From contig CAKUGM010000008.1 in the NCBI GenBank assembly GCA_934654625.1, forward strand, positions 1 to 45,697: a DNA stretch of 45,697 nt, read 5' to 3'. A model generated the notes under the pieces. That model was not told where the DNA came from. It ran no database searches and saw only the letters and a program-made list of their open reading frames with translations. Shown one piece after another: positions 1 through 7,830 of the stretch (the stretch's first letter is position 1; every line of letters begins with the position of its first letter). Source of the DNA: an uncultured Collinsella sp. Its GTDB lineage: Bacteria > Actinomycetota > Coriobacteriia > Coriobacteriales > Coriobacteriaceae. A program made the translations under genes and the position numbers.

Positions 1-1
1 C

Positions 2-778
2 CCTCAGTGTGGTGGCAAGCTCGAGTACGACTACTGTCACCTGCGCCATCTTGGTCGTGCCCATTGCAAGAGCTGCGGTTTCACCAACCCCGCTCCCGAT
101 TACGAGCTCGTGGCTCTCGACCGCGACGCGCATACGTTTACCGTATGCGAGCGCAGCCATGCGGGGGAGCCGACCCATACGTATCGCTATGGCAACTACT
201 CGATCACGAACCTCTATAACCTCTTCTCGACAGTTGTGGTTGCTCGTGAGCTCGGCCTTTCTGCCGAGGCCATTGCGGCTTCGCTCGAGCGCGGCATCAA
301 TGTGACGGCGCTGCGCTACACGGAAGAGACGGTTGCCGGTAAGCGTTTGGTCGCGGTGGCGTCTAAGGGCGAGAACAGCACGGCGACGTCGGTGGCGCTC
401 GACACCATTCGCAAAGAGCCTGGTAGCAAGGCAGTTATCGTGATGCTTGCCGATGCTCACAAGGCGGCGAACCCCAAGGAGACCGAGTACATCGGCTGGT
501 ACTATCAGACCGATTTCGAGTACCTCAACGACCCGAAGATCGAGCAGATCGTGATTCAGGGTGCTACGAATCTCGACCTTTTGCCGCGCCTGCGCCTGGC
601 GAATGTCGACCCGGCGAAGCTTCGTATGGTCGAGACTCCCGAGCAGGCAGCCCAGGCTGTCGACCCCATGAGTGTCGATTCCGTATTCTGGGCGTTCGAC
701 ATCTTTAACGGCGATGACGTGGAAAAGAGCCGTGTGCTCATTAAGAAGAAGATCGAGGAGGCATCTGATGTCCGCTAA
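2..778 (+). CDS. murT: MurT-type Mur ligase, lipid II isoglutaminyl synthase subunit (5' truncated)
   Basis: The gene enters from the left edge; only the C-terminal part is present. MurT works with GatD to amidate the D-Glu of lipid II in the cytoplasm. The visible protein opens in a cysteine-rich zinc ribbon (CGGKLEYDYC, then CKSCGF) of the kind inserted in MurT, followed by a Mur ligase C-terminal/DUF1727-like domain with a conserved-looking NPKETEYIGWYYQTDFEYL stretch and GDDVEKSRVLIKKKIEEA near the end. It overlaps the next gene by 11 bases, so the two are translationally coupled. Family assignment rests on the ribbon, the C-terminal domain and the GatD-like neighbour. The ATP-binding P-loop lies outside the window. 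Confidence 0.85.
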   Translation, partial: PQCGGKLEYDYCHLRHLGRAHCKSCGFTNPAPDYELVALDRDAHTFTVCERSHAGEPTHTYRYGNYSITNLYNLFSTVVVARELGLSAEAIAASLERGINVTALRYTEETVAGKRLVAVASKGENSTATSVALDTIRKEPGSKAVIVMLADAHKAANPKETEYIGWYYQTDFEYLNDPKIEQIVIQGATNLDLLPRLRLANVDPAKLRMVETPEQAAQAVDPMSVDSVFWAFDIFNGDDVEKSRVLIKKKIEEASDVR

Positions 779-1523
779 TGCAAAGACTGTCATCGAGGTG
801 CTCTACCCCGAGTATGCAAACCAGGCAGGGGACAACGGCAATGCCATGTATCTGCGCGCATGCCTGCCCGATGCCGAGTTCATTGAGACGACGCACGATG
901 ACGTTCCCTATTTTGCCGAGCACGAGCCCTCGCTGATTTTGCTGTGCGGCATGTCCGAGGCGCAACAGGTGAACACGATCAAGCTGCTGCAGCCTTATCG
1001 CGATCGCTTGAACGAGCTCATCGATGCCGGTGTGCCCATGCTTTTTACGGGCAGCGCTCCGGAGGTTTTGGGTACCAAGATCGTGAGTCCAGACGGCTCG
1101 GAGACGCCGGCGCTGGGCCTTCTTGATTTCGTGACGCACTGCAATACTCCCGCACGCTATCACGATGTGGTTATCGGCGACCTCAACGCCCCTGGGCGCG
1201 ATGAAGCTATCAAGGTCGTGGGCTTTAAGATCCAGTTCACTCAGATGGAGGCTGGCACGAGCACGGGCCAGCAACCGTTCTGTCATAACGAGGTGGGCTT
1301 TGGCCTGAATAAGCAAAGCAGTGAGGAAGGCTTCAGGAAGAACAACCTGATGGCTACCTGGCTTATCGGCCCGCTGCTGCCGCTCAACCCCGACTTCATG
1401 CGCTACCTGCTCGACCTTATCGGTGAAAAGGACGCGCCCCTTGCGTTTGAGGACGATGTGCGCGCGTCGTACGAGGAGCGCTTGAAGACGTTCCGCCTGC
1501 CGGGCATGGGACTTGCGTACTAG
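768..1523 (+). CDS. GatD-like glutamine amidotransferase-family protein lacking the catalytic Cys and His
   Basis: 251 aa, the normal GatD length. The overall pattern is GatD: LGLLDF after a DG turn, and IGPLLPLNPDF near the C-terminus, matching the conserved HGPxLPKN block. GatD normally hydrolyses glutamine and passes ammonia to MurT. Here the nucleophile elbow, which in S. aureus GatD reads ICGGYQ with Cys94, reads FTGSAPEVLG, with Thr94 where Cys is expected. The catalytic His before GPLLP is replaced by Ile200, and the NHGGRTY segment reads KIQFTQME. The reading frame is intact, so this looks like a retained but inactive amidotransferase. The ATG at 768 lies inside the end of murT, behind GGAGG at 757-761. 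A structural or regulatory role, or ammonia-dependent amidation, is inference. The comparison uses recalled family motifs. Confidence 0.8.
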   Translation: MSANAKTVIEVLYPEYANQAGDNGNAMYLRACLPDAEFIETTHDDVPYFAEHEPSLILLCGMSEAQQVNTIKLLQPYRDRLNELIDAGVPMLFTGSAPEVLGTKIVSPDGSETPALGLLDFVTHCNTPARYHDVVIGDLNAPGRDEAIKVVGFKIQFTQMEAGTSTGQQPFCHNEVGFGLNKQSSEEGFRKNNLMATWLIGPLLPLNPDFMRYLLDLIGEKDAPLAFEDDVRASYEERLKTFRLPGMGLAY

Positions 1524-1584
1524 GTTAGGTTTTCACTGCTTGCGCGGTGGTCGTTGACGGACCGCGGAAGCTATCAAAAGGATT

Positions 1585-1621
1585 CGGGCGGTGGGGCCAA
1601 TGGTCCCGCCGCCCGTTTTTT
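1585..1621 (+). terminator. Rho-independent terminator after the murT-gatD-like pair
   Basis: An 11-bp stem (CGGGCGGTGGG with CCCGCCGCCCG, one G-U pair), a short loop and a run of six T. It ends the murT/GatD-like transcript. Confidence 0.85.
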
Positions 1622-1689
1622 GCATTTGGCGGGTCGGCTGTGATTATGGTCTGCTTCGAGCGCATGTCCGCATCTGCTTTCGTCGCTTT

Positions 1690-1870
1690 GGTGAAAAAGT
1701 CAAAATATGTACGATTAAAGGCTATCGATTTTGCATGCATAAAGCTCTAAGGGGCGTACGAGAGTTCCATACGGAATATGAACACTGTTCATGCTCGAGT
1801 TAGCGCTGATTTGCCCTGTTTTGCGGCGCATCAAAGCCCGCTCTATCGTACATTTTTTAACTTTTCCACC
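1690..1870. repeat. Imperfect 26-bp inverted repeat flanking ~130 bp
   Basis: The left arm (1690-1715) and the reverse complement of the right arm (1845-1870) match at 23 of 26 positions and share the core ATGTACGAT. The 129-bp interior has no coding potential. Arm length, spacing and AT content resemble a non-autonomous mobile repeat (MITE-like) or a long-hairpin intergenic repeat. No target-site duplication was recognised. Confidence 0.55.
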
Positions 1871-2059
1871 ATTTCGAGCTGCTGCGGATGCAAAATTCTC
1901 CGGCGGGAGATGTGCCAGCGATTTTTTATGCATATACAGCTTGCATTTATGCATTGTATTGCGATGACGCTGTTGCGAGCGATGCCGGCGGTGCGTTTCG
2001 GACGAGGACGATAGAGGGCTGCGGCTGCCTAGGCGGAAGGTTGCCGTTGCGTCGGTTTG

Positions 2060-2088
2060 TTGCCATGTGCAGTCGAGGGTGTGACAAT
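2060..2088 (+). promoter_or_regulatory. Candidate promoter for the GH3 lipoprotein gene
   Basis: TTGCCA (2060-2065), a 17-bp spacer, then GACAAT (2083-2088), about 35 bp before the GGGGGAG ribosome binding site of the next gene. Confidence 0.4.
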
Positions 2089-2125
2089 ATGCTTGATGTG
2101 AAGTCGCATTCAAGGGGGAGTAGTT

Positions 2126-3334
2126 ATGGACGCATTCGTCTCACGTCGTGCGCTCATATCTTCGGTGGGTCTTGTCGCGATGTCGGCGGGGCTGGGCGCG
2201 TGCGGCACTTCTGGTGGACGGAGTGCAGATCTATCTGGTTCGTCTTCCTCTGTTAAGTCGTCCGAGCAGAAACCTCTTGTCCAGCAAAAGCTTGAGTTCA
2301 TGACGCTTGAGCAAAAGGTGGCACAGCTTTTCGTTGTTACTCCCGAGCAGCTTACCGGTGTGTCCCAGGCGGTTGCCGCGGGCTCTGCAACCCGGCAGGC
2401 ACTCGAAGACATGCCGGTGGGCGGTCTGTGCTATTTTGCGCAAAACATCACGGGAGATCAGCAGCTCCGAGACCTTCTTTCGGGCACCTATGACATGGCG
2501 TCATGTTCCGGTGCCGGCATAGCGCCGTTTCTGGCGGTGGACGAAGAGGGCGGCAGCCTAGTGGCGCGCGTTGCCAATTCGGGCTATTTCGACGTGCAAC
2601 GCTTTTCGAACATGGCCGAGGTGGGGGCTACAGGGGACGAGACCCAGGCGGCCCATGTCGGAGCAGCGATAGGCGAATATCTGCATGAGATTGGCTTCAA
2701 TGTCGATTTTGCACCGGTCGCAGATGTGCTCACCAATCCCCGCAACGAGGTTATTGGGCCGCGTGCGTTTTCTTCCGATTCCGACGTGGTGGCGCAGATG
2801 GTGTCTGCGGAAGTGGCAGAGATGCTCGAGACGGGCACCATGCCCTGTATCAAGCATTTTCCCGGCCATGGCGATACCGCCGGCGATTCACATACGGGTG
2901 CCGTTGTTTCCACGCGTACGGCAGACGAGATTCGAACATGCGAGTACAAGCCGTTCCAGGCGGGGATTGAGGCCGGCTGTCCTTTCGTGATGGTGGGGCA
3001 TATCGAGACGCCGAGCCTGGCGGCAGATGGCTTGCCGGCATCGCTTTCCAAAACGATGATTACCGATGAGCTCCGGGGACGTTTGGGCTTTGAGGGCGTG
3101 GTGATATCCGATTCGTTTGTCATGGGCGCTATCACGCAGCGTTACGCACCGGGCGATGTTGCCGTGCGTTTTATCCAGGCAGGCGGCGACATGATTTTGA
3201 TGCCTGAGAACCTGCAAGAGGCTTATCGAGGGGTGCTTGCGGCAGTGGATGGGGGCGCGATCGAGGAAAGCCGGATCGATGAATCGGTCGAGCGCATCCT
3301 TGAGGTTAAGAAGCGCGCGGGCATCCTTACGTAG
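2126..3334 (+). CDS. Glycoside hydrolase family 3 beta-N-acetylhexosaminidase-like lipoprotein
   Basis: 402 aa. The N-terminus has a Tat-like SRRALIS motif, a hydrophobic stretch and a lipobox LGAC, so Cys26 is the likely lipidation site and the enzyme acts on the outside of the membrane. A Ser-rich linker (about 27-45) precedes a GH3 domain. The NagZ signature KHFPGHGDTAGDSH starts at residue 243 and includes the His/Asp acid-base pair; VVISDSFVMGAI carries the likely nucleophile Asp329. Family enzymes remove terminal beta-GlcNAc from peptidoglycan fragments or other glycans. It is monocistronic, with a strong GGGGGAG ribosome binding site. Unlike cytoplasmic E. coli NagZ it is exported, so wall turnover or scavenging is likelier than a recycling role; the exact substrate is inferred. 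Confidence 0.85.
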   Translation: MDAFVSRRALISSVGLVAMSAGLGACGTSGGRSADLSGSSSSVKSSEQKPLVQQKLEFMTLEQKVAQLFVVTPEQLTGVSQAVAAGSATRQALEDMPVGGLCYFAQNITGDQQLRDLLSGTYDMASCSGAGIAPFLAVDEEGGSLVARVANSGYFDVQRFSNMAEVGATGDETQAAHVGAAIGEYLHEIGFNVDFAPVADVLTNPRNEVIGPRAFSSDSDVVAQMVSAEVAEMLETGTMPCIKHFPGHGDTAGDSHTGAVVSTRTADEIRTCEYKPFQAGIEAGCPFVMVGHIETPSLAADGLPASLSKTMITDELRGRLGFEGVVISDSFVMGAITQRYAPGDVAVRFIQAGGDMILMPENLQEAYRGVLAAVDGGAIEESRIDESVERILEVKKRAGILT

Positions 3335-3344
3335 TACTGTCTCG

Positions 3345-3369
3345 CGTGGAGTCGCGGACTCGACGTTTT
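3345..3369 (+). terminator. Weak terminator between convergent genes
   Basis: A 9-bp stem with one mismatch (CGTGGAGTC, loop GCG, GACTCGACG) followed by TTTT, in the 55-bp gap between two convergent genes. Confidence 0.45.
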
Positions 3370-3389
3370 CTGACGTAGTTGCTAAATGG

Positions 3390-4631
3390 CTACAGGGAGA
3401 AGATCCAGCTGTAGGTCGATTGGTCCACGATGGTATCGATGGGCCAACTGTGGGAGCTGCGCCAGGCACTTGCGGGGTCGTGAACGGTCACGTTTCCATC
3501 GCTATCGATATCGGAAAGAACGATAAAGTGGCCAACGGTGGTGAAATCGCCGACATTCATCAGCGCGATGACGGGCTTTCCTTGCGAAAGCGCACTGGTA
3601 ATCTGGTCTTTGTCGGTGTCGATCATCTTGGAGCTGATACCGAAGGCAGCAGCTCCATCGCTCATGAACGACCACTCGGTGGCACCGCTCGGAGCGTAGC
3701 CGTGATCGTCGGCCCAAGCCGCCATCTTCGCTGGCGTGTAATCGGTATTGCCAGTGAAATAGATGTAGACCATCGTGAAGGCTGTCGGTCCACACGCGTT
3801 GTCGCGGACCGTGCCGCCTCCGTAGGGGCTCTGTGCCCACATGGGGTCGGTTTGGTAGAGGTAGGGCATCGCGCCTTTCTTCCACGACTTTTTGGGCGTG
3901 GACAGGGGAAGGTCTGCGGGGCTCAGGAGAGGCATATCGAGTTGGGCCACTTCGACGGCAGGCTCGATGCCAGCGGAGACGGCCCCAAAGAGGGCGCCGA
4001 TAATGCCAAAGAGCACGATAAGGGCAGCCAAAAGCCCACGACGAATGCGGAGTGGGCCGTCGATGGCCATGACCCCGCGGCGCGCCCCACGCATGCCGGG
4101 ACGTCCGGAGGCGAAGTACATGTGGCTATTTGAGTAGGCGCCGCGGCGGAGCGGCTGTCCGATTACGGAGCCTCGCGAACGCGGAGAGGAAGGCTCGTAG
4201 CCTCGTCGTGCTGGATGTCCGGCGCCTCGCATTTGGCGCGGAAGATCGCGGGTCGAGCGCTGGCCCTCGCGGACTGGACGCGCCGTGTTGCGCTGCGGAC
4301 GGCCTGCGCTGCGATTGGCGGGCCCGGAAGGACGGGTGCCAAGGTCACTCGTGAGCCTCCGACCGGATGCGGGGGTGTAGGTGCGCTGGGCGCGACCGAG
4401 GTCATCGGCGTGATGATGTGCGGCAGAATCATGCGAGCGCCGGTTGTTTCCCGTTTGAGTTTTAGGTCGATTCGGATGTCCTGACGGCGAGGGGGCCTGG
4501 CGAAAATGCGGGGCTTGTTGAGGCTCGCGCGGAGGGGGCTGCTGAGGGAGCCTGGGCCGTGCGGAGGCAAGGCGTACCGTGGGACGCACGGTCCTGCTTT
4601 CGTAACGGCTGTTGTCTCCTCGTGTATCCAT
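3390..4631 (-). CDS. Membrane-anchored C39-like cysteine peptidase with a long basic N-terminal tail
   Basis: 413 aa. Residues 1 to about 185 are low-complexity and rich in Arg, Pro, Gln and Ser. One transmembrane segment follows (LLAALIVLFGIIGALFG, around 195-220), then an extracellular C39-like (BtrH/papain-fold) domain. Catalytic candidates are Cys in DNACGPTAF, His in VGHFIVL and Asp in VHDPAS, the usual C39-type trio. Topology predicts a cytoplasmic basic tail and an outside peptidase. The ATG at 4631 lies just behind GGAGGG. There is no ABC transporter or bacteriocin gene nearby, so a role in leader-peptide processing is unsupported; cleavage of wall-associated or surface proteins is a guess. 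It is transcribed against its neighbours and is probably a single-gene unit. Confidence 0.75.
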   Translation of the reverse strand: MDTRGDNSRYESRTVRPTVRLASARPRLPQQPPPREPQQAPHFRQAPSPSGHPNRPKTQTGNNRRSHDSAAHHHADDLGRAQRTYTPASGRRLTSDLGTRPSGPANRSAGRPQRNTARPVREGQRSTRDLPRQMRGAGHPARRGYEPSSPRSRGSVIGQPLRRGAYSNSHMYFASGRPGMRGARRGVMAIDGPLRIRRGLLAALIVLFGIIGALFGAVSAGIEPAVEVAQLDMPLLSPADLPLSTPKKSWKKGAMPYLYQTDPMWAQSPYGGGTVRDNACGPTAFTMVYIYFTGNTDYTPAKMAAWADDHGYAPSGATEWSFMSDGAAAFGISSKMIDTDKDQITSALSQGKPVIALMNVGDFTTVGHFIVLSDIDSDGNVTVHDPASAWRSSHSWPIDTIVDQSTYSWIFSL

Positions 4632-4998
4632 GGCCCTCCGTCGCTGGCGCTCGTTCGCCTAAGGCGCAAAGATTGTCCCCATTCTAGCCCAAAGCGGGCA
4701 TTTGACCCTCTTGAGCTCGGCTTACCGCATGTTTAACCGCTGGTCCCGACCCTGGGCCCTTTTGCCGCTGGGGACTTGACGTATATGGCAGTCTCTGTCC
4801 AATGATGGGCAATTGTCGCGAAACGAGTCAATGGACCGTGGCGGCGTCGTCGCGCAACCGATCTTATTTGCTCTCGGCGGTGGCGCGCTCGTTTCCTGCT
4901 AAGGTAGCTGCCGAGGAATAAGAGTGTGCAGAGCGCGCCGCCTCGTGTTGCCGCCGCGCGCAAGCGGCCTCTCGTCAGATGGCCCAGGAGGAGGAACC
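4632..4998. other. Divergent intergenic region, 367 bp, no gene recognised
   Basis: It lies between the C39 peptidase (-) and the amidohydrolase (+). A TTGACG hexamer near 4777 has no convincing -10. The ribosome binding site AGGAGGAGG (4986-4994) belongs to the downstream gene. An in-frame upstream extension of that gene back to 4924 is possible but has no binding site of its own. No repeats or structured RNA were seen. Confidence 0.5.
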
Positions 4999-6285
4999 GT
5001 GGGGAAGAAGTATGCGATCGTCGGTGGGAAACTCGTCGATGGTACCGGTGCGGCGCCGGTCGAGAATGCTCTCATTCTTATTGGCGAGAACGGCAAGATC
5101 GAGTATGCCGGCAAACACGAGGACGTTTCTGCCGACGCCGGCTATGAGCTTATTGACGCCGCGGGCAAAACCGTCATGCCGGGCCTGATCGACACCCATC
5201 TGCACTTCTCGGGCAACCTGACCGACGATGATACCGATTGGGTCATGCAGCCGCTGCTGGAAAAACAGGCCATCGCCGTTAAGCAGGCGTACGACTGCTT
5301 AACCCATGGTCTCACCACTGTGTGCGAGGTCGGGAGGTTTGGTATCCATGTGCGTAACTGCGTCAACAACGGGGTGTTCAAGGGACCGCGCATCTACGCG
5401 ACGGGTCTCGGGTTTTGCCGCACTGCCGGGCATGGCGACTCGCATCGTTGTAGCCAGCTCGAGAACAAGCAGTCGCATCCTTGGGGAGACCAGGTTGACG
5501 GTCCGTGGGAGCTGCGCCGTGCAGTGCGTCAACGTCTGCGTGAGGATCCCAACGCCATCAAAATCTGGGCTACCGGCGGCGGTATCTGGCGATGGGACTC
5601 TGGCCGCGATCAGCATTATTGTGCCGAGGAGATCAAGGCGGTGGTCGATGAGGCCAAGATGGTGGGCATTCCCGTTTGGAGCCATTGCTACAATTCGCAT
5701 TCCGCCGCGTACGATTCTGTCCGATTCGGTTGTGAGCAACTGATTCATGGATTCGATATTGATGAACGAACCATGGACCTTATGGCCGAACAAGGCACTT
5801 TCTTCACGCCCACCATCGGCTTTTTGCCTACCTGGTATAGCACGTATCCGCCTGTTTACGTGTCTGAGATTCATGACAAGTTCCCTGGAGACACGCTGGT
5901 CGAGAAGGAGCTGCAGCGCAATTACGAGTGCCTGCGCGAGGCCAGGAAGCGCGGCGTTGTCTTTACTATCGGGTCCGATTCCTTCTCGTTCGTGACCCCG
6001 TACGGCTACGTCACCATCGACGAGATGTACGACTTCGTGGACAAGGTGGGCATCTCCCCGTTGGAGACCATCACCTGCGCCACGCTCAACGGCGCCAAGA
6101 TGGCTCATTGCGATGATGAGACCGGCTCGCTCCAGGCGGGCAAGTGCGCTGACTTGTTGGTCGTGAATGGCGATCCCGCCGTGAACATTCACGACCTTAC
6201 GCCCGAAAACATGGATGTCATCATGAAAGACGGCGAGATTGTCGTGGCCGGCTCGTTTGGCGAGCGAAACAGGTGGAGCGCGTAA
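4999..6285 (+). CDS. Amidohydrolase-family metal-dependent hydrolase (imidazolonepropionase/prolidase-like)
   Basis: 428 aa. GTG at 4999 sits 5 bp after AGGAGGAGG. The layout is a short beta domain (GGKLVDGTG), the metal-binding VMPGLIDTHLHFSG (HxH), a candidate carbamylated Lys in AIKIWATGG, His in WSHCYNSHS and QLIHGF, and the Asp in TIGSDSF. The C-terminal beta part reads AGKCADLLVVNGDP. This is the arrangement of cytosolic amidohydrolases acting on amide, cyclic amide or dipeptide bonds. Related proteins are often labelled Xaa-Pro dipeptidase or imidazolonepropionase-like, but the substrate cannot be read from the sequence. No histidine-degradation genes are adjacent, which argues against hutI. 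Confidence 0.8.
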   Translation: MGKKYAIVGGKLVDGTGAAPVENALILIGENGKIEYAGKHEDVSADAGYELIDAAGKTVMPGLIDTHLHFSGNLTDDDTDWVMQPLLEKQAIAVKQAYDCLTHGLTTVCEVGRFGIHVRNCVNNGVFKGPRIYATGLGFCRTAGHGDSHRCSQLENKQSHPWGDQVDGPWELRRAVRQRLREDPNAIKIWATGGGIWRWDSGRDQHYCAEEIKAVVDEAKMVGIPVWSHCYNSHSAAYDSVRFGCEQLIHGFDIDERTMDLMAEQGTFFTPTIGFLPTWYSTYPPVYVSEIHDKFPGDTLVEKELQRNYECLREARKRGVVFTIGSDSFSFVTPYGYVTIDEMYDFVDKVGISPLETITCATLNGAKMAHCDDETGSLQAGKCADLLVVNGDPAVNIHDLTPENMDVIMKDGEIVVAGSFGERNRWSA

Positions 6286-6302
6286 GGGCTTGTCTTCCCG
6301 TC

Positions 6303-6384
6303 GGGAGGCCCGGGGCCGTTCCCCTTCGCTGGTCCTCGCGCTTCGCGCTGCGGAATCGCTCAGGGGAACGGCCCCGGGCCTCCC
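6303..6384. repeat. Perfect 22-bp inverted repeat (long GC-rich hairpin)
   Basis: Arms 6303-6324 and 6363-6384 are exact reverse complements (left arm begins GGGAGGCCCGGGGCCG). The 38-bp loop contains the direct-repeat unit described in the next entry. There is no T run, so it is not an obvious intrinsic terminator. Confidence 0.75.
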
Positions 6385-6496
6385 TTGCGACTTCGCCCTT
6401 GGAATCGCGGGGCGGGGAGGAAGGGTGGCGCGCCTGCGGCGCCCCGTGTGGGCTGGTCCTCGCGCTTCGCGCTGCGGAATCGCTCAGGAGAACAGC
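6328..6496. repeat. Two direct copies of a ~45-bp unit, 124 bp apart
   Basis: Units at about 6328-6372 and 6452-6496 share a core of GGTCCTCGCGCTTCGC followed by GCTGCGGAATCGCTCAGG, differing only near the right end (GGGAACGG versus AGAACAG). The 348-bp region 6286-6633 holds this repeat, the 22-bp hairpin and a weak promoter-like TTGATG/CATAAT before 6580, but no gene. Confidence 0.7.
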
Positions 6497-6633
6497 CTTG
6501 GGACCCTGCGGCCTCGGCCTTGCCTCGAGGCGAAGAAATCATGCTGGCGTTTGATGACGGAGCATCGGGGCATAATGGACGCATGAACGTTATCGCGAGG
6601 GATCGTCCCCGCGTCCAAGAAAGGACATCTCCC

Positions 6634-7578
6634 ATGCCTGCACTTATCACTCATCATCTTTTTGGTGAGGAAAGCATCGATCGCTTGCCCGCCGGAATCG
6701 TCACGTCGGACGAGGAGCGTTGTGCGTTCCTGCTGGGAAACCAGGGACCGGATCCGTTTTTCTTCCGTGTGCGTACGCCGCATATGCGCGACTGCATGCA
6801 GCTTGCCAAGGTGATGCACCGCTCGCGCATGTCGAGGCAGTTTGCCTGCCTGCGCGACGGCGTGAGCCATCTGCAGAAGCATGATGCGCAGCTTGGTCGC
6901 GCCTTCACGTTGGGCCTTCTCTCCCATTACGTGCTTGACCGCAACGCCCATCCGTTCGTCTACGAGCAGCAGTTTGGCGTGCTCGATGCCGATCCCGATC
7001 TTGAGTCGGCGGCTAGCCAGGTGCATGCGGTGATTGAGAGCGACCTGGACGTGTTGATGCTGCAACTCAAGCGCAACGGCGCCACGACGGCGGACTATCC
7101 GCCGGTAAGCGAGCTCGTCACTAGCGATCGCATCGACAAGGTGGGCGGCGCGCTGATGAGCCACGTGGCGCGCAGCGTTTACGGCCTCGACGTGGGCGTT
7201 GCCGAGTACGGTGGCGCCGTGGCGGACATGCAGGTGCTGTACCGCGTTATCGAGCCGGCGGGTTCGCTCAAGACCGATGTCATCGGCAAGCTCGAGGGCC
7301 TTGTGTCCGATTACTCCCTGTTGGCGTCGCTCGCGCACCCCGTGACCGATGAGCAGCCGGTGCGCGCGGGCAACTTGAACCACATCGCGTGGAAGAACCC
7401 CTTCATCGAAGCGGTCTCGCACGAGAGCTTCCCCGAGGTTTTCGACCGCGCGTTGGACGACTATGCTCGTGCGGCTGCGTGCTTTATCGAGTGCGCCGAC
7501 ATGGAGCAGATGACCGGACATGTCAATTATTCTGGTCGTCCGCTTGCCGTCGACGAGGAATTCGATCGCGAGGAGTAG
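6634..7578 (+). CDS. Zinc-dependent phospholipase C-family protein
   Basis: 314 aa. It starts MPALITHHLFGEESI and includes FTLGLLSHYVLDRNAHPF, with the clustered His and Asp residues typical of the Zn_dep_PLPC family; LLGNQGPDPF is also characteristic. No signal peptide is visible, so it is probably cytoplasmic. Family members are often of unknown activity despite the name. The ATG at 6634 follows AAGGACATCTCCC; an upstream in-frame ATG at 6583 would add 17 residues but has no good binding site. It is probably monocistronic, with a terminator 43 bp downstream. Confidence 0.7.
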   Translation: MPALITHHLFGEESIDRLPAGIVTSDEERCAFLLGNQGPDPFFFRVRTPHMRDCMQLAKVMHRSRMSRQFACLRDGVSHLQKHDAQLGRAFTLGLLSHYVLDRNAHPFVYEQQFGVLDADPDLESAASQVHAVIESDLDVLMLQLKRNGATTADYPPVSELVTSDRIDKVGGALMSHVARSVYGLDVGVAEYGGAVADMQVLYRVIEPAGSLKTDVIGKLEGLVSDYSLLASLAHPVTDEQPVRAGNLNHIAWKNPFIEAVSHESFPEVFDRALDDYARAAACFIECADMEQMTGHVNYSGRPLAVDEEFDREE

Positions 7579-7621
7579 TGCGTCGTCTGACTTGCACTCG
7601 TCACATAATTCGTTCGATCAG

Positions 7622-7643
7622 GCCCGCCTCGCGCGGGCTTTTT
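7622..7643 (+). terminator. Rho-independent terminator
   Basis: GCCCGC, a 5-nt loop, GCGGGC, then TTTTT. Confidence 0.7.
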
Positions 7644-7669
7644 CATGCATCTAGCTGGGGTCTCCATAA

Positions 7670-7707
7670 AATGTGACAAAATAAACCTGTCGACTTTCTG
7701 TCACATT
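7670..7707. promoter_or_regulatory. AATGTGACA inverted repeat, possible operator
   Basis: AATGTGACA (7670-7678) and its exact reverse complement TGTCACATT (7699-7707) are spaced 20 bp apart, just upstream of the promoter of the transporter gene. Half-sites about 29 bp centre to centre suggest a dimer or tetramer binding site. No regulator is assigned. Confidence 0.4.
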
Positions 7708-7729
7708 GGGGTGGTGGGTTCATGCAGGG

Positions 7730-7758
7730 TTGACGGGTTCTTGACCTGTCCTTGATAC
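7730..7758 (+). promoter_or_regulatory. Candidate promoter for the MFS transporter
   Basis: TTGACG (7730-7735), a 17-bp spacer and TGATAC (7753-7758). Other TTGAC/TTGATA hexamers overlap in 7741-7757, so the exact start is uncertain. Confidence 0.45.
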
Positions 7759-7830
7759 AACTTGTCGTACGATAGTCTATTGATATTCCGAGCAATCGCC
7801 GCTGTGGCCAACTAAAGGGAGACGCACGCC

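Larger units (their letters stand above)
1524..2125. other. 602-bp intergenic region with an inverted-repeat element
   Basis: After the terminator this A/T-richer stretch carries no convincing gene. It holds a 26-bp imperfect inverted repeat (1690-1715 with 1845-1870), a short palindrome TGAACACTGTTCA (1779-1791) inside its loop, two direct copies of TTTATGCAT (1925-1933 and 1946-1954, 21 bp apart, two helical turns), and a promoter-like pair in front of the next gene. Confidence 0.6.

Noticed and set aside
4924..4998. Longer amidohydrolase start
   Set aside because: The extra residues are low-complexity and there is no binding site, whereas GTG 4999 sits behind AGGAGGAGG.
6328..6496. Possible CRISPR repeats
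   Set aside because: There are only two copies, no regular short spacers and no cas genes.
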